Shown: positions 1 through 11,423 of the stretch, in pieces
How the letters are laid out: each line of letters starts with the position of its first letter
How positions within the stretch are numbered: position 1 is the first letter of the stretch
Source: Ficedula albicollis
Lineage: Eukaryota > Chordata > Aves > Passeriformes > Muscicapidae
Direction: 5' to 3'
Length of the DNA stretch: 64,000 bases
Assembly: GCF_000247815.1 (NCBI RefSeq)
Contig: NC_021686.1
Coordinates: 10,576,746-10,640,745 of the forward strand
Program-made: the position numbers and the translations under genes
The notes under the pieces: model-generated
Seen by the model: only the letters and a program-made list of their open reading frames with translations
Told to the model about the DNA's origin: nothing
Databases searched by the model: none

Positions 1-129
1 AAAATATAAATTTTCCCCCACAGCTTCTTCTCTTTGTGACTTCTGTAAGAGTGGTGAGGATTCTGCTGATGCCAAGTCATGTCCCTGAGACAGCAGCAGG
101 TCTGGGCACATGGTTAATTTTGTAGATGT

Positions 130-222
130 CCTGGGGACATGGATTAGTGGTAGCCGTGGCAGTGCTGGGTTAACAGTTGGACTGGGTGATCTTAGAGACC
201 TTTTCCAACCCTAATGGTTCTG
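130..222 (+). mobile_element. CR1 LINE 3' end relic
   Basis: The stretch runs through a 'GGCAGTGCTGGGTTAACAG' block, then 'TTGGACTGGGTGATCTTAGA', then 'CCTTTTCCAACCCTAATGG'. This resembles the 3' tail of one bird CR1 subfamily as I remember it. Only the tail is present, as is usual for 5'-truncated CR1 copies. The family name is from memory and was not checked by search. Confidence 0.6.
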
Positions 223-1250
223 TGTGGTGCAGAAAGGCAGGGAGGTCTCCAGGAACCCAAAGAGTGCCTCCACATCCACCTTGGGTCTGTCTGGACCCAG
301 CAACCTTTCCCCCCAAATGGAAAATGTGCCTTTGGGGTAAAAAACCCCTACAAAACACATGAAAAAAATCAGTAGCTGTGATGCCATCTGTGCCTGCAGT
401 GTGGCACAGCGGGGACAAGCTGTGCCCAGACTGCTGAGCACCTATGCCAGGGAGCTGAAAGAGGTGGCACGAGCCTTCCTCCTCATTTCTCCCCCTGGGA
501 GAGGAATGTCCTGTTTCTCTTGGGAACAACATATCTCCTTGGCATCTCTCTCTGTAGAAGCTTTGATTTCTTTTCCAACTGCGGCTCTCTAGCCTCAACA
601 GCATGTCTTGGATATTTTTTCTCCCACTGGTCCCTCTCCTGTTGATCCCAGGGGAAAGGCTGGTTGGAAACCTCTCCAGCAGCCCTGGCCAGAGGCAATG
701 GAGGGCTGGGGGCAGCAAGTTGGCAGTTCATTTGTTTTCCTCGATGGGGTTTCAAAAAAAGTGATGGGCTGATGAGTTTGGAGTCTCAGGGGGGCAATTT
801 CCCTGGCAGCATCCAAGTTGTGTCACCTCTCTGCTTGGCTCTGTGACGACAGTGTTGATTTGAATTCTTCCAACTTAAGACTGATTTAAATGATGGTGAA
901 GTTGGGGGGTGGCGTGTGGGAGTAGAGCACTGAGCACTATTCTTTTTCGGTTGTCATATGCCTCCATAAAGACTTCTGCCTTGGGGATTTGCATAGATCC
1001 ATGGTCCAGATTGTGCTGCAAAACCCACCGGTGGTCCTCAAAGCTATGGCAACGCTTCAGTGCTGGCTCCCGAGGCAGATGAAGCTGGGAAGTTTAGGTG
1101 TGTTTGCAAGTCTTATGCCATGATTGTTCCTTTTGGGGTTTGGGGGATGCAGACAGGGCTTGGAGTGCAGCTGGGAGATCCCACTCCCCTCCTGACAGTG
1201 TTTCCCCTCCTCTGCAGCCCCATCCCCTGGGAAATGTCAGGCTGCATTTC
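223..1250. other. unique sequence, no gene seen
   Basis: The open frames here are short, overlap on both strands and match no protein I recognise. I see no convincing exon and no RNA gene. Confidence 0.5.
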
Positions 1251-2315
1251 TATTCTATTCTATTCTATTCTATTCTATTCCATTCCATTCCATTCCATTC
1301 CATTCCATTCCATTCCATTCCATTCCATTCCATTCCATTCCATTCCATTCCATTCCATTCCATTCCATTCCATTCCATTCCATTCCATTCCATTCCATTC
1401 CATTCCATTCCATTCCATTCCATTCCATTCCATTCCATTCCATTCCATTCCATTCCATTCCATTCCATTCCATTCCATTCCATTCCATTCCATTCCATTC
1501 CATTCCATTCCATTCCATTCCATTCCATTCCATTCCATTCCATTCCATTCCATTCCATTCCATTCCATTCCATTCCATTCCATTCCATTCCATTCCATTC
1601 CATTCCATTCCATTCCATTCCATTCCATTCCATTCCATTCCATTCCATTCCATTCCATTCCATTCCATTCCATTCCATTCCATTCCATTCCATTCCATTC
1701 CATTCCATTCCATTCCATTCCATTCCATTCCATTCCATTCCATTCCATTCCATTCCATTCCATTCCATTCCATTCCATTCCATTCCATTCCATTCCATTC
1801 CATTCCATTCCATTCCATTCCATTCCATTCCATTCCATTCCATTCCATTCCATTCCATTCCATTCCATTCCATTCCATTCCATTCCATTCCATTCCATTC
1901 CATTCCATTCCATTCCATTCCATTCCATTCCATTCCATTCCATTCCATTCCATTCCATTCCATTCCATTCCATTCCATTCCATTCCATTCCATTCCATTC
2001 CATTCCATTCCATTCCATTCCATTCCATTCCATTCCATTCCATTCCATTCCATTCCATTCCATTCCATTCCATTCCATTCCATTCCATTCCATTCCATTC
2101 CATTCCATTCCATTCCATTCCATTCCATTCCATTCCATTCCATTCCATTCCATTCCATTCCATTCCATTCCATTCCATTCCATTCCATTCCATTCCATTC
2201 CATTCCATTCCATTCCATTCCATTCCATTCCATTCCATTCCATTCCATTCCATTCCATTCCATTCCATTCCATTCCATTCCATTCCATTCCATTCCATTC
2301 CATTCCATTCCATTC
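1251..2315. repeat. (ATTCT)6 then (ATTCC)207 perfect pentamer tract
   Basis: Six TATTC units (1251-1280) are followed by an uninterrupted run of CATTC units to 2315, about 1,035 bp without one visible substitution or indel. Open frames on both strands through it (IPFHS and NGMEW periodic peptides) only reflect that a 5-base unit lacks stop codons in several frames. The variant units at the left edge look like a genuine older repeat border. The perfect purity of the rest suggests either a very recent expansion or a length set by the assembler. Confidence 0.97.
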
Positions 2316-3364
2316 TCCTCAGCGTGTTCTGCTTTGCTGAGAGCTCCCAGCCTCGCACTCCAAACCACTCGGATTTGATGGCAAGATAGTGAGGTCAGGA
2401 AAAAAACCCAACATTCTCAATGTTTTTGTGAAAAATAGGTGTTTGGGTAATGACCTCATGGGGAGGGAGGCTGCAGAGTGAGCCAGTCTCCTACCAGTGA
2501 AACTGCAGGAGGCGAACGAGTGGGATTGTGCAAGTGTCCCAGCCACAGGGAAAGCTTAATTCGGTGGTTGTAATAGCTGAGGACACGCACATCTGTAGGG
2601 AAGCAGGCTCCCTTCCTCGTGCTGCTCCCAGAAGGGCTTGTTTGTTTAATTTTATCTCGCCGAGAAAATTATAAAGAAAAAAAAAAAAAAAAGACAACCA
2701 CCACTCTGTGGTTTTTACTCAGCTGCAGCACAAAACCACCCCAGCGGAGCCTGGAGAGCGCCGGGAGCGAAGCCCTCGCCTGAGCCCAGGTATTTCCGTG
2801 GGGAAGAGGGGCAGCGAGGGGCCGTGTGACGGCGGCAGCCCCCGCGCTCTGCCAGGACCTGGCACTGGGCCAGGCAGGATGGAGCTGCTGTAGGAATCAT
2901 CAGAGCTGGAGAAATCCGGACATCGCACTCGCTAAGCTGCTCTCCCACCTCCACCCCTTGCTGATAAACCCCACTGCCCAGGGCAGCGGCGCCCTGCAAA
3001 GAGGGAGATGCTTGCCCTTGGAGAGGCTGGAGGAGGATGGGGGTCTCTGGGACCCCCAGCAGCAGCCTGGCTTGCCCAGGTGCCACCAATGCTCTTCCTG
3101 GCCGAGCAGAGTGGGCAAGGTTGGATTCTGGGGCAGAAAGTCGAGATCTTAGTGGTGGTTGGTGCTTTGCAAGCTGCCATGTAAACCCCGCCACGGAGAT
3201 GCGGCTGGTTAACGTGGGAGCGCCTGTGCTCTGGTTTCAGCTCATTTTCCTCGCTGTCATTAGTTTAAATTTCCGAGGGAGCCTGTGCTTGGCATCAGAC
3301 GCTGTCATCCTTTAATTTAACAAATGCAAGAACGGGAGCGTTTCCAAGTGGAGTGATTAGAAAC
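2316..3364. other. GC-moderate unique sequence with an A16 run
   Basis: There is a 16-base poly-A run at 2677-2692 and no recognisable gene. The open frames on both strands (for example 2715-3194 on the minus strand) are low-complexity and unlike any family I know. Confidence 0.45.
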
Positions 3365-3735
3365 GTCCCGCTCCATCCCGCAGCCGCGGTGCCGGGCGCT
3401 GGCCGGGCCTCGCCCCGCGCTGTCCCCGCCGGCGGCGCTGAGACCTCCCACACTCGTCACACGGCTGTGACATCCCATCATCATCGCCATCCCATCATCG
3501 CCATCCCATCATCGCCACCCCGTCATCGCCATCCCCGCCTGCTGCTCAGCGCTCTCAGGACCTGCCGATGGCCCGGCTGGCAAGGAGCAACAGGGGCTGG
3601 ATGCAGGAGCGCAGCTCGCCCAGGGCAGGGAGGGCCGTGCCCCCCGTGCCGCCCCCACAGCAGCCACCGAGACCCCGCCACCCCTTCGCCCTGGCAAGGC
3701 CCTTCTCCGCCCCCGGGTTTGCGTAGGATGCCGCG
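3365..3735. promoter_or_regulatory. CpG-rich patch
   Basis: CpG dinucleotides are dense from about 3365 to 3450 and recur to about 3735, in contrast to the CpG-poor sequence on either side. CpG islands in bird genomes often mark promoters or upstream exons, so this could be a start region for a 5' KCNJ12 transcript or another transcript. No TATA box or first exon is identifiable, so the role is inference. Confidence 0.3.
3471..3535 (+). repeat. short tandem repeat, CATCATCGCCATCC-like
   Basis: Four to five imperfect units built from 'CCATCCCATCATCG' follow each other inside the CpG-rich patch. It is a minor minisatellite. Confidence 0.8.
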
Positions 3736-4397
3736 TGTCCCCCCTAAGCTGCTTAATGAGGGTTAAGAAGCTAACGGGCTTATTTCCAACAATGATTTCC
3801 ACAGCTCTGCAGGTGTCCCTGGAAGCCGAGTGGTCCTGCTCCCACCCCGGAGCATCCTGCTGGTATTCCCACCAACCAGCCTGTGCTGCCATGAGCTTGT
3901 CAGTGCTCAGCCAGCTGCCTGAGTCAGATCAGTGGCTGTTTTCAAGGGATTTAAACACCCTGTTACAAAGATCCAGGCTGTGGTTTGGGTAGGGAAGGGG
4001 AGGAGGGGGGTGGCATCCCTATGGATACATCCCCCACCGCCCTGTCCCTCTCGCTCTGCCTCCAGAGCATCTCTGCAGCATCCCTGGGCGGTCGCCTGGA
4101 GACGGCCGCCGCGGGTTGCCACAGCGACGGAGCCTTCGCTCAGCATCCCTCCAACTCCGCAGCCTTGGCCGAAGTTGGGCAAGAGAAAAATACCCCAGGG
4201 AAGAGACTCCGTCCTCCCCTGGGGTAGCAAGGCTGGGGAAACTGAGGCAGAACTGGTGCTGTGAGGTGATGGAAGTTGTCTGTGGGGTGTAATGGGGTAA
4301 AGAGTGGTGGAAATGGGGCTGGTGGAGGGCAAGGGGTACTTGCAGTCTCTGGGGTGGGGGCAGCACTTTTGGGACAGGTCCTGGTGCAGCACCTTCA
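3736..4397. other. unique sequence containing paired RFX-like half sites
   Basis: No gene is recognised. A CpG-containing segment at 4085-4130 carries GTCGCCTGGAGAC (4091-4103) and GTTGCCACAGCGAC (4115-4128). Both are imperfect matches to the RFX X-box form GTNRCC-N0-3-RGYAAC. A 'GGGGAAACTGAGGCA' block near 4236 resembles the conserved core of MIR-type SINEs in reverse orientation. Confidence 0.3.
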
Positions 4398-4520
4398 CAC
4401 GAGTCTTCCCAGCAGCAGCCATCGGTTGTCACCATGGCAGTGCCAGCTGTGCTCAGGTTGTCACGAGTCTTCCCAGCAGCAGCCATCGGTTGTCACCATG
4501 GCAGTGCCAGCTGTGCTCAG
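4398..4520 (+). repeat. 64-bp tandem duplication
   Basis: A 64-bp unit starting 'CACGAGTCTTCCCAGCAGC' at 4398 is repeated from 4462 and continues to 4520, about 1.9 copies, nearly identical. Near-identity indicates a recent local duplication. Confidence 0.95.
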
Positions 4521-4756
4521 CTGTGCCAGCTCTGTTGTGACATCCAGCATGTGCTGGGGTGGGTTGCAGGGGTGTGCACACCCTGGGGGATCAGCCACCC
4601 CTGGGGTATCCTGCACAGGATGGGGAGACTGGCCACAAAACCACCAGGGTCCCTCAGGGACGGGGCTCCACAGGGTGACACGGTGGCTCAGGCTGCTGCC
4701 TGGCCTGGGGACTCTGCAGTGAGGGAGAGGAGGGTGAAGCCCTTTGGGGTGACTGT

Positions 4757-4946
4757 GGCAGTGGGGGCCCCACCAGCCCCACCATGGAGGGCTGCCCCAT
4801 CCCAAGCCTATAATTAAAGACGATGTCCGTGGAGGGCGAGGAGAGGTTACGTAACTTCGGCGTTTGGAAAATTCTTTCTGCTCCCTTATCGGCTTTATAA
4901 ATATCTCGACCTGGGGCCAGGCCAGGCAGGGGGAAGGTGATGACAG
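4757..4946 (+). repeat. left copy of a 190-bp duplication flanking poly-C
   Basis: Positions 4757-4946 recur at 5114-5303 with only two substitutions that I can see (A to C near the start, T to C near the end). The copies sit on either side of the 167-base poly-C run. This is what results when two overlapping contig ends are joined without merging. Confidence 0.95.
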
Positions 4947-5303
<357 letters not shown>

Positions 5304-5439
5304 GGGCTGCTGCCAGTCCCCACGCTCAGGCCCCTCCAGCCTCTGTGCCTCAGTTTCCCCATCTCTATGGACAAAAGCATCCCTGCTTCTTCCACTGCTA
5401 TGCTAAAGAGAGGGTTCCTTGCTGCCTATGGGAGCAATG

Positions 5440-5665
5440 AGTGTTTCTCCCCTTCAACAGAAAAAGAGGGGGATTTTTCTTCCTCTCCTGGAATAGGCTT
5501 GAAGGTGGTTTTGGGTCACAGACCTCCTTAAGTTGCAAGACCAAAGAAGCATGGTCCTGCCTGCAGCACTTACTGCCTTGCCCTAATCTGGTATCACATC
5601 CCCCAGGTTTGAAATTGTTGCGTCCTTCTGGCTGGTCTTTGATGTCCTAAAAATCCCTGGGTGGG
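5440..5665 (+). repeat. diverged dispersed repeat, copy 1
   Basis: This segment aligns by eye with 7365-7560. Both have a 'GATTTTTC.TCCTCTCCTG' block, then a GTCCTG/GTCTTG block and a 'CTGCCTT' region, then 'CCTTCTGGCTGGTC' and 'AAAATC.CTG'. Order and spacing are conserved. It may be an old transposon family or an old local duplication. I do not recognise the family. Confidence 0.5.
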
Positions 5666-7364
5666 GGCCATGCAGTGCCTTAGCCACCGTGTTTTCCCAG
5701 CAGGATGCTGGGGGTGGGTGCCTGGCCGCTCCCCCTGCTCCTCACAGCACCGTCCCCGAGCCAGGGGACAGTGGGATGCTGCTGCGTGGCTGGTGACCAC
5801 TGCAGGAGGCCCAGGCTCTGAGGGGGGGCTGGAGCAGGTCCCCTGCTCACGTGCACTTGCATTTACGCCACTTGCAGAGTTGTGTGCCCGCAGGGATGGC
5901 GGAGGGCGGCCGGGGCCGTGTCGATAGGAGCACACACAGCACACACGGCCAAGGGCAGCGTTGTGTAACTCTCCGTGAGGCTCTTCACCAGGGGCATGTC
6001 ACCGTGTCCCAATGCCACCAGGCTTGTCATCCTCCCCAGCGCCACCAGACCCGGCCCCTGCCCCAGCCACGGGGTCCTTTTGCACTGTGCCCTCCCATTG
6101 CCATCACGGCCACCCAGCCATGCCACGATGCTGTGTGGTGTCTATTCTTACCTCCCAAGGGATGCTGGTGGGCAGGACCAGGACCCCAGGGGTTCTGCAG
6201 GCTGTTGTGGGTGGCAGCAGTATGACACCACCTTTACCTCCCCAAATCTTCCTGTGACAGCATTCTGGGTTTGCCTGCTGGTGCTCTTCTCCTTGTCAGC
6301 CCATGTGTGCACACACAGCAGTGCCCGGGCTCGCCAACGCTGGGCTTTGCACTCGCCTTGTTCATGGTAGGGTTGCCCAAGGACACACGTGGGGGTTGTT
6401 ATTTTAAAATAAATAGGGATCCCTTCATTGCTGTTGTGATCCTGCAGTGTGTGTCTGAGCAAGCCACCCACCAGTGACCTGCTCTGTGCAAAGGAGCAGA
6501 GGGGGAACACAGGCAGATGTGCACCAAACCTTGATGGTTTAAAAATGACCTTTTAAATGCCTTAAATGCCCAGATGTCTGCTACAGAGTCTGTGTCTGCT
6601 GAGCCCCTTAACAACAGAACCTGAGGTTGGGGCACAGAAATAATGAGTCATTTTAGGGACCTCGGTGTCTGTCTGGTTCCTTCATGGCCACCTCAATTTG
6701 AACAGGGCATTCCAAGCAAGGTGGGAGGAACCATGGGTGTCCTGTGTGGTGGCAATGGGTGCTGTAGCATGTGGCAGTGCAGAGTCCCACAGCACCTCAA
6801 CCCAGGCTGTGGGCTACCAGCATCAGTGGATGCTGACGTCGGGCAGAGATTTGACTTCTTGCTGCCAGGGCCAGGCTGAGAGGGCACCCATGGCTGGTCC
6901 CCGTGGGCAGGGAATGAGGGAGGATTAATTGAGTCTCTGATCTCTGACGGCGAGAGGGGACGAGAGCAGTGACCCCCCCAGCGTTACGCAACGCCTGTGC
7001 TAAATCTTCATGCATCAGATAAAGACGGTCCCCAAAATACCCTGCCCTGCCTTTGCTGCCCTTCAGCTACTTGGGTTTGGGGTCATGCCTGAAGTTTGGG
7101 GTTGTTTGGTTCTCCAGTGACAGCAAGGAAGGGTTGAAAGGGCAGAAACATTGGGACAGAAACCTGTTACCCCCTGCTTATACCTCTGCTTGAGGAATGA
7201 GCCTTTTAAAGGGAGCCCTCACAAGATTTTGAAGACACTGAAACTCATGAACTGGTGTTGGGAGAGCCATGAGCTGGAGGAAAACTACTAGCTGCAAAAA
7301 CAGTGCAAGGGCCTTTTTTGTCTTGAAGATGCTGGACAGCATCACGAGTGTGCCAGGGGAGTTG
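5666..7364. other. unique sequence, no gene seen
   Basis: Short open frames on both strands show no recognisable domain. There are no clear exon borders and no RNA gene that I can identify. Confidence 0.45.
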
Positions 7365-7560
7365 GACACCCCCAGAAGAAAAGGAGGAAGATTTTTCATC
7401 CTCTCCTGAGAAGATGGAGTTTGTGTCATGGCCATCATTAAACAGCAAAGTGGTCTTGACTTGGGACACCGACTGCCTGCTGCCCTCTGATCCACCAGTT
7501 TGGAATGTGCCTCATCCTTCTGGCTGGTCCTTCACTTCCCAAAAATCTCTGAAATCCCCA
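7365..7560 (+). repeat. diverged dispersed repeat, copy 2
   Basis: It is the partner of 5440-5665 and shares the same ordered blocks, best seen at 'CATCCTTCTGGCTGGTCC' (7512-7529). Divergence is considerable, so the pair is old. Confidence 0.5.
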
Positions 7561-7724
7561 CCAAACTGCTTCTATTCCATCGCTCCTGGGACCACTAAGG
7601 CCTCTGGGGCTCCCCACCGCTGTCACAGCGCAATTCCCCTCCCTGCCCCTTGGAAATGCCCCTGAAGGTGCGCATCCCCCCGGCTGGCGGTGGCTCCCGG
7701 GGCCGCGGCCGAGGTGCCATGTGC

Positions 7725-7842
7725 TGTACATGTAGGGAAGCAGCGGGGCTGTAATCTGAGCTGGGCAGCAATCAGGCAGGGCTCCGGCAGAGCCCCGGCA
7801 CCGCGCTCCGCATCCGCGGCTCCCGCTGCCACCGCGGTAAGT
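7725..7842 (+). promoter_or_regulatory. candidate non-coding first exon and splice donor
   Basis: A CpG-rich stretch ends in GCCACCGCG followed by a strong donor, GTAAGTAGAG, with the exon/intron border at 7836/7837. Kir2-family genes have non-coding 5' exons upstream of a single coding exon, and this lies about 8.7 kb upstream of the KCNJ12 ATG on the same strand. The link is inference; a good donor in a GC-rich patch can occur by chance. Confidence 0.22.
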
Positions 7843-8141
7843 AGAGCCGGGAGCGGCTCTCCCCGGGCTGGCGTGTCCCTTCCCTCCCTGCTGGGGTTAA
7901 CAGTCACCTTTAGGGCTCTGCTGACACCTTAACCCACAGCGGTGCCAAAGGGCACTGGGAACACGGCAGCACTTCAGGGGTGGAAATGACAACTTCACCC
8001 TGGCACGGCCGTGGAGCCAGGAGAGCTCCTGGGACAGTGGCACACGGGCTGTATTTCTCACCGAGAGATGAGCAATTGTTAGTGTTTGGATGGAGCAGGA
8101 ATGATAGTGGGTTTAAGATCCAAAAAAGGATGGAAAGCGGT
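7843..8141. other. unique sequence, no gene seen
   Basis: The stretch just downstream of the candidate donor carries no recognisable coding or RNA gene. Confidence 0.4.
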
Positions 8142-8373
8142 GATGAGCAGTTGATGGCTCAGCCTTGCTTACATGCCAGCTCTCCGGGCTGGAAGGGATG
8201 TGCGTGTCCTGAGCTGGCTCTCGTGGTCACCTCGCTCCTTTCCGATGAGCAGTTGATGGCTCAGCCTTGCTTACATCCCAGCTCTCCGGGCTGGAAGGGA
8301 TGTGTGTGTCCTGAGCTGGCTCTCGTGGTCACCCCGCTCCTTTCCAGCTCTCGTGGTCACCTCGCTCCTTTCC
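8142..8373 (+). repeat. 102-bp tandem duplication plus partial third unit
   Basis: A 102-bp unit beginning GATGAGCAGTTGATGGCTC at 8142 repeats from 8244 to 8345 with a few substitutions. The last 28 bp of the unit then appears a third time at 8346-8373. An open frame that spans it (7980-8573) shows repeated peptides only because of this duplication. Confidence 0.95.
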
Positions 8374-10684
8374 GTGCAGATTCCCAGCTGGAATGTCACC
8401 AGGGGCAGATGCCATGGCTCTCCCCACAGCTCCTGGCTCCGGCTGGCAGCTCCATCCCTCCCAGCCTGTGTGAGTGTTGTACCTGCAGGAGAAACATTTC
8501 CTGGGCGCGGCTCTGCCCGCACTCGCCACTTCCCTGGAGTGGGAGAGGCTCCTGGAGTGGGGGGGGGTTCTGATAGGTGAGAACGAGTGAAAACCTGCCT
8601 TGGGAGTAATGGGATTTGGGAAAGAGGCCTCAACTGGAACCAGGCAAGCGGGTGGTACAGGATTAGACTTGCTGAACGGGGATGAATGGATGCAGATCCG
8701 TCATCTCCTGCCTCTGACCCTGAGGTGTGAGAGGCCTCTCGAAATAATCCCCGCCTGTGATATCCCAGGGATGCTTCCAATCATTGGTGTTACCTGCAGA
8801 GTAGGAAGCCCTCAGCACTGCAGCCCTCAGCTCGTTTCTGTCTGGTTGGTGATGAAATCCACTTGGAGACATTTGCCCTTTCTGCCTCTCTGTTCCATTT
8901 CTTCCCACGGTGGTTTTTAGCAGCTGGATGCTCCCCCCTTGGTCAGGGCCAGGGCTGGGGCAGGGGTGTTGCCTCTCCCCTGAGCCTCTTGGTATGTGCT
9001 GGATGGGAACCTGCCATTCCCAAATGAAATCTGTGTCCCTGCAGAGGCCCCAGCTATGGCAGGCAGGATTGAGGCCGACTGATTCCAGCTCTGCCATCAT
9101 CTGTTCAGCCCCATTGCTGGGGAATTGGGGGCTGGAGCTGGAGCCCAGCACGTATCTGGATATGGGAACATGCAGGAGGCACCAGGGCCATGTGACAGAG
9201 ACACCCCAAGGTCACCAACCCATCCAAGAACATCCTCTGGGCCCACACGATCCAGGGCTGGGTTTTTTGGGAGGGAAGTTCCCACCACAGCCTGGGCAGG
9301 GAATGGGACTTGCTTGGGCACTTGTACAACCCTCTGGTACCTTGGGCACAGCTGGGCTAGGAGGTATTTCAGTTCTAAGCCCTGGGCACCTCCCAGCCAT
9401 GAGTCCCACTTAGGGGGGCTCCTCTTCACCCTCCAAAGACCCTTCTGATCCAGCTCCAGCCATCTCCACCACCAGAGTGCCGACCCCACCAGCTCCTGGG
9501 GCTCCTGGGACACTGCTGCAGTGGCAGGACACAGGGACAGGGAACACAGCATTGCTGCTGCAGAACTTCAATTTGCAGGGCCCTGGGGCTGCTGGGAGCA
9601 GATCTCTGACGTCCTGTGGGTCAAATCGTGCTGGGTGCAGTGTCTGGTGCATCAGCAGGCTGGGAAACCTCCCCTCCCCCTCGCTAAATCCCTTCCCCGG
9701 CGCAGGACAGTAGGTTACGGGACTCGACCAGAGGTTGGATTTAAGGAGATTACAATTTCTCCCCCAGGATAATCTAGAAATTCAATTAAAACTCTCTGTC
9801 TCCTGCCCGGGCTGCAGCAGGGCCCCGGGGCACCCTGTGCCCTGCAGCCATGGCCGGGGAGCACTGGGGTCCCCCCGGGCACACACCAGGTAAGGGCTGA
9901 CCCCTCCCCAGATCCGGCCAGAGCCCCCCTGCCCGGGGAGGAGCTGGGGCTCTGCCCCTTCCCAGGGGGATTTCCTGGGATATGAACACCCATCCTCTGA
10001 GCTGGGGCAGCTGGGGGGGTTGTGGGGGTCTGCAGGGGGCTGTGGGGAGGGGTAAGGGGGTACCCCAGAGGTTTGGGTGGGAGTCATGGGGGCAGGGCAG
10101 TCTGGCTGCACCTCCTGGGGTTTTGGGGTGTCCTTTGGCAGCCCCTGATACAGGTGGTCCCTGCCAAGGCCTGCACCCCCTTACTCTCATCCTTCCCCCC
10201 AGCCACGTCCTGCTGTCCGGGTGTACGGATGTGAGGGGATGGAAAAACAGCCTGTGATTTCCAGGAGGATGATTTCAAGGCCCGGGGGATGGCAGAGCTG
10301 GCTGTGGGTTGGGGTGACTGTGGATGTTGTGGCATTCCCAGGTCCCTCTGACACTGTCCTGCAGCAGGATGGATGCACAGCCCCGTGGTCCTGTCACTGC
10401 AGGGTGTGGGTGCTGGAACAGGGATGGGTGCTGGACTGGGATGCTCAATCCCCACATCACACCACGGAGTTCTGGGGCTGAAAAAATGCTCAGTGCAGCC
10501 TCTGAAAGGGTCTTTCCCGGGATCTCTCTGATCCAGGGCACATTTAGCAGGAGTTTTAGAGTGCTTAAGCACAAGCCCATCACCCTGCAGAGGCCACCTG
10601 GCCCCAGTGGTGACGAATGCTGCACGTGGCCCTTTTTTTCTGCTCCTGTATCCGTGGCGTCCACACGTGGCTCGGGGGACAGGG
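8374..10684. other. GC-rich unique sequence with one weak exon candidate
   Basis: No recognisable protein is encoded. At 9850 an ATG in strong context (GCAGCCATGG) opens 13 codons that end at a good donor, CAG/GTAAGG (9889/9890). That is the form of a small coding first exon, but the peptide is not recognised and no following exon can be tied to it. Confidence 0.3.
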
Positions 10685-10790
10685 ATGAGCCAGCATCTCT
10701 CCAGGCACCACATCACATCAGGTCTTGCCACCCAGGAATGAGCCAGCATCTCTCCAGGCACCACATCACGTCAGGTCTTGCCACCCAGGA
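10685..10790 (+). repeat. 53-bp tandem duplication
   Basis: Two adjacent 53-bp copies (10685-10737 and 10738-10790) begin ATGAGCCAGCATCTCTCC and differ at one visible position. A 'GCCTCAGTTTCCCTTCTGC' block just after (near 10807) resembles a MIR SINE core. Confidence 0.95.
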
Positions 10791-11354
10791 CTTTCCTTGT
10801 CCCACATGCCTCAGTTTCCCTTCTGCATGTGCCACCAAGGCTTGCAGACAGCGATTTCTTGACTGCTTGCTGGAAATAGAGGAGTGTGGAGGGTCCTGGG
10901 AAGGGGTGTGTGCCCGTGGTGGTTTTCTTCCCCTATCCCTGCCAAAAAGAGAGCAGTTTTTTCTCATTAGGGATGCTCTGTGGTGGGAACCTCTTTTCTG
11001 TCCTCCCTGGCAGTGGAGAGGAAACAGGGGGCCATTTATTCTCATTTATTCTTTTTATGTCCTGACCTGGCCTGCCTTGTGCTGACCCTTAGTTTTTTGG
11101 CAGTGCTCAAGGACAGGGCATTGTGGAAGGAGTTATTCAGGCATTGCTGCTGCCCTGGCGTGGCTCGGGGAGCCTCCAGCCCCTGAGTTGCTGCCCCTCG
11201 CTTTGTGGGTGCCTGGGGAGGGGTGGCAGTGTCGGGACGGGATGAGCAGGGGATATTTGGGTTTCCTCAGCTGTGCCGCACGCAGAGCTCGCTCCTCGCC
11301 GCTGACATTGCTGTCCTGCCGCTGGGGCATGAAGGGCATCGCCGCGGGAGATAG
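10791..11354. other. unique sequence, no gene seen
   Basis: No exon, RNA gene or transposon is recognised. Confidence 0.4.
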
Positions 11355-11423
11355 CAGCGTTATCTCGGGCACAGGGCAGCGTTATCTCGGGCGCAGGGCA
11401 GCGCTATCTGCGGCGCAGGGCAG
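11355..11423 (+). repeat. 22-bp unit, three tandem copies
   Basis: Three copies of a 22-bp unit of the form CAGCG(T/C)TATCTCGGGC(A/G)CAGGG occur in a CpG-containing region. The unit carries TTATCT, which is a GATA-factor site on the other strand (AGATAA). Confidence 0.85.

Noticed and set aside
1060..2378. Long open frames of periodic IPFHS or NGMEW peptides on both strands
   Set aside because: They are produced entirely by the ATTCC array and have no non-repeat domain.
8142..8373. CRISPR-like array
   Set aside because: It is a simple head-to-tail duplication without spacers, in a vertebrate genome.
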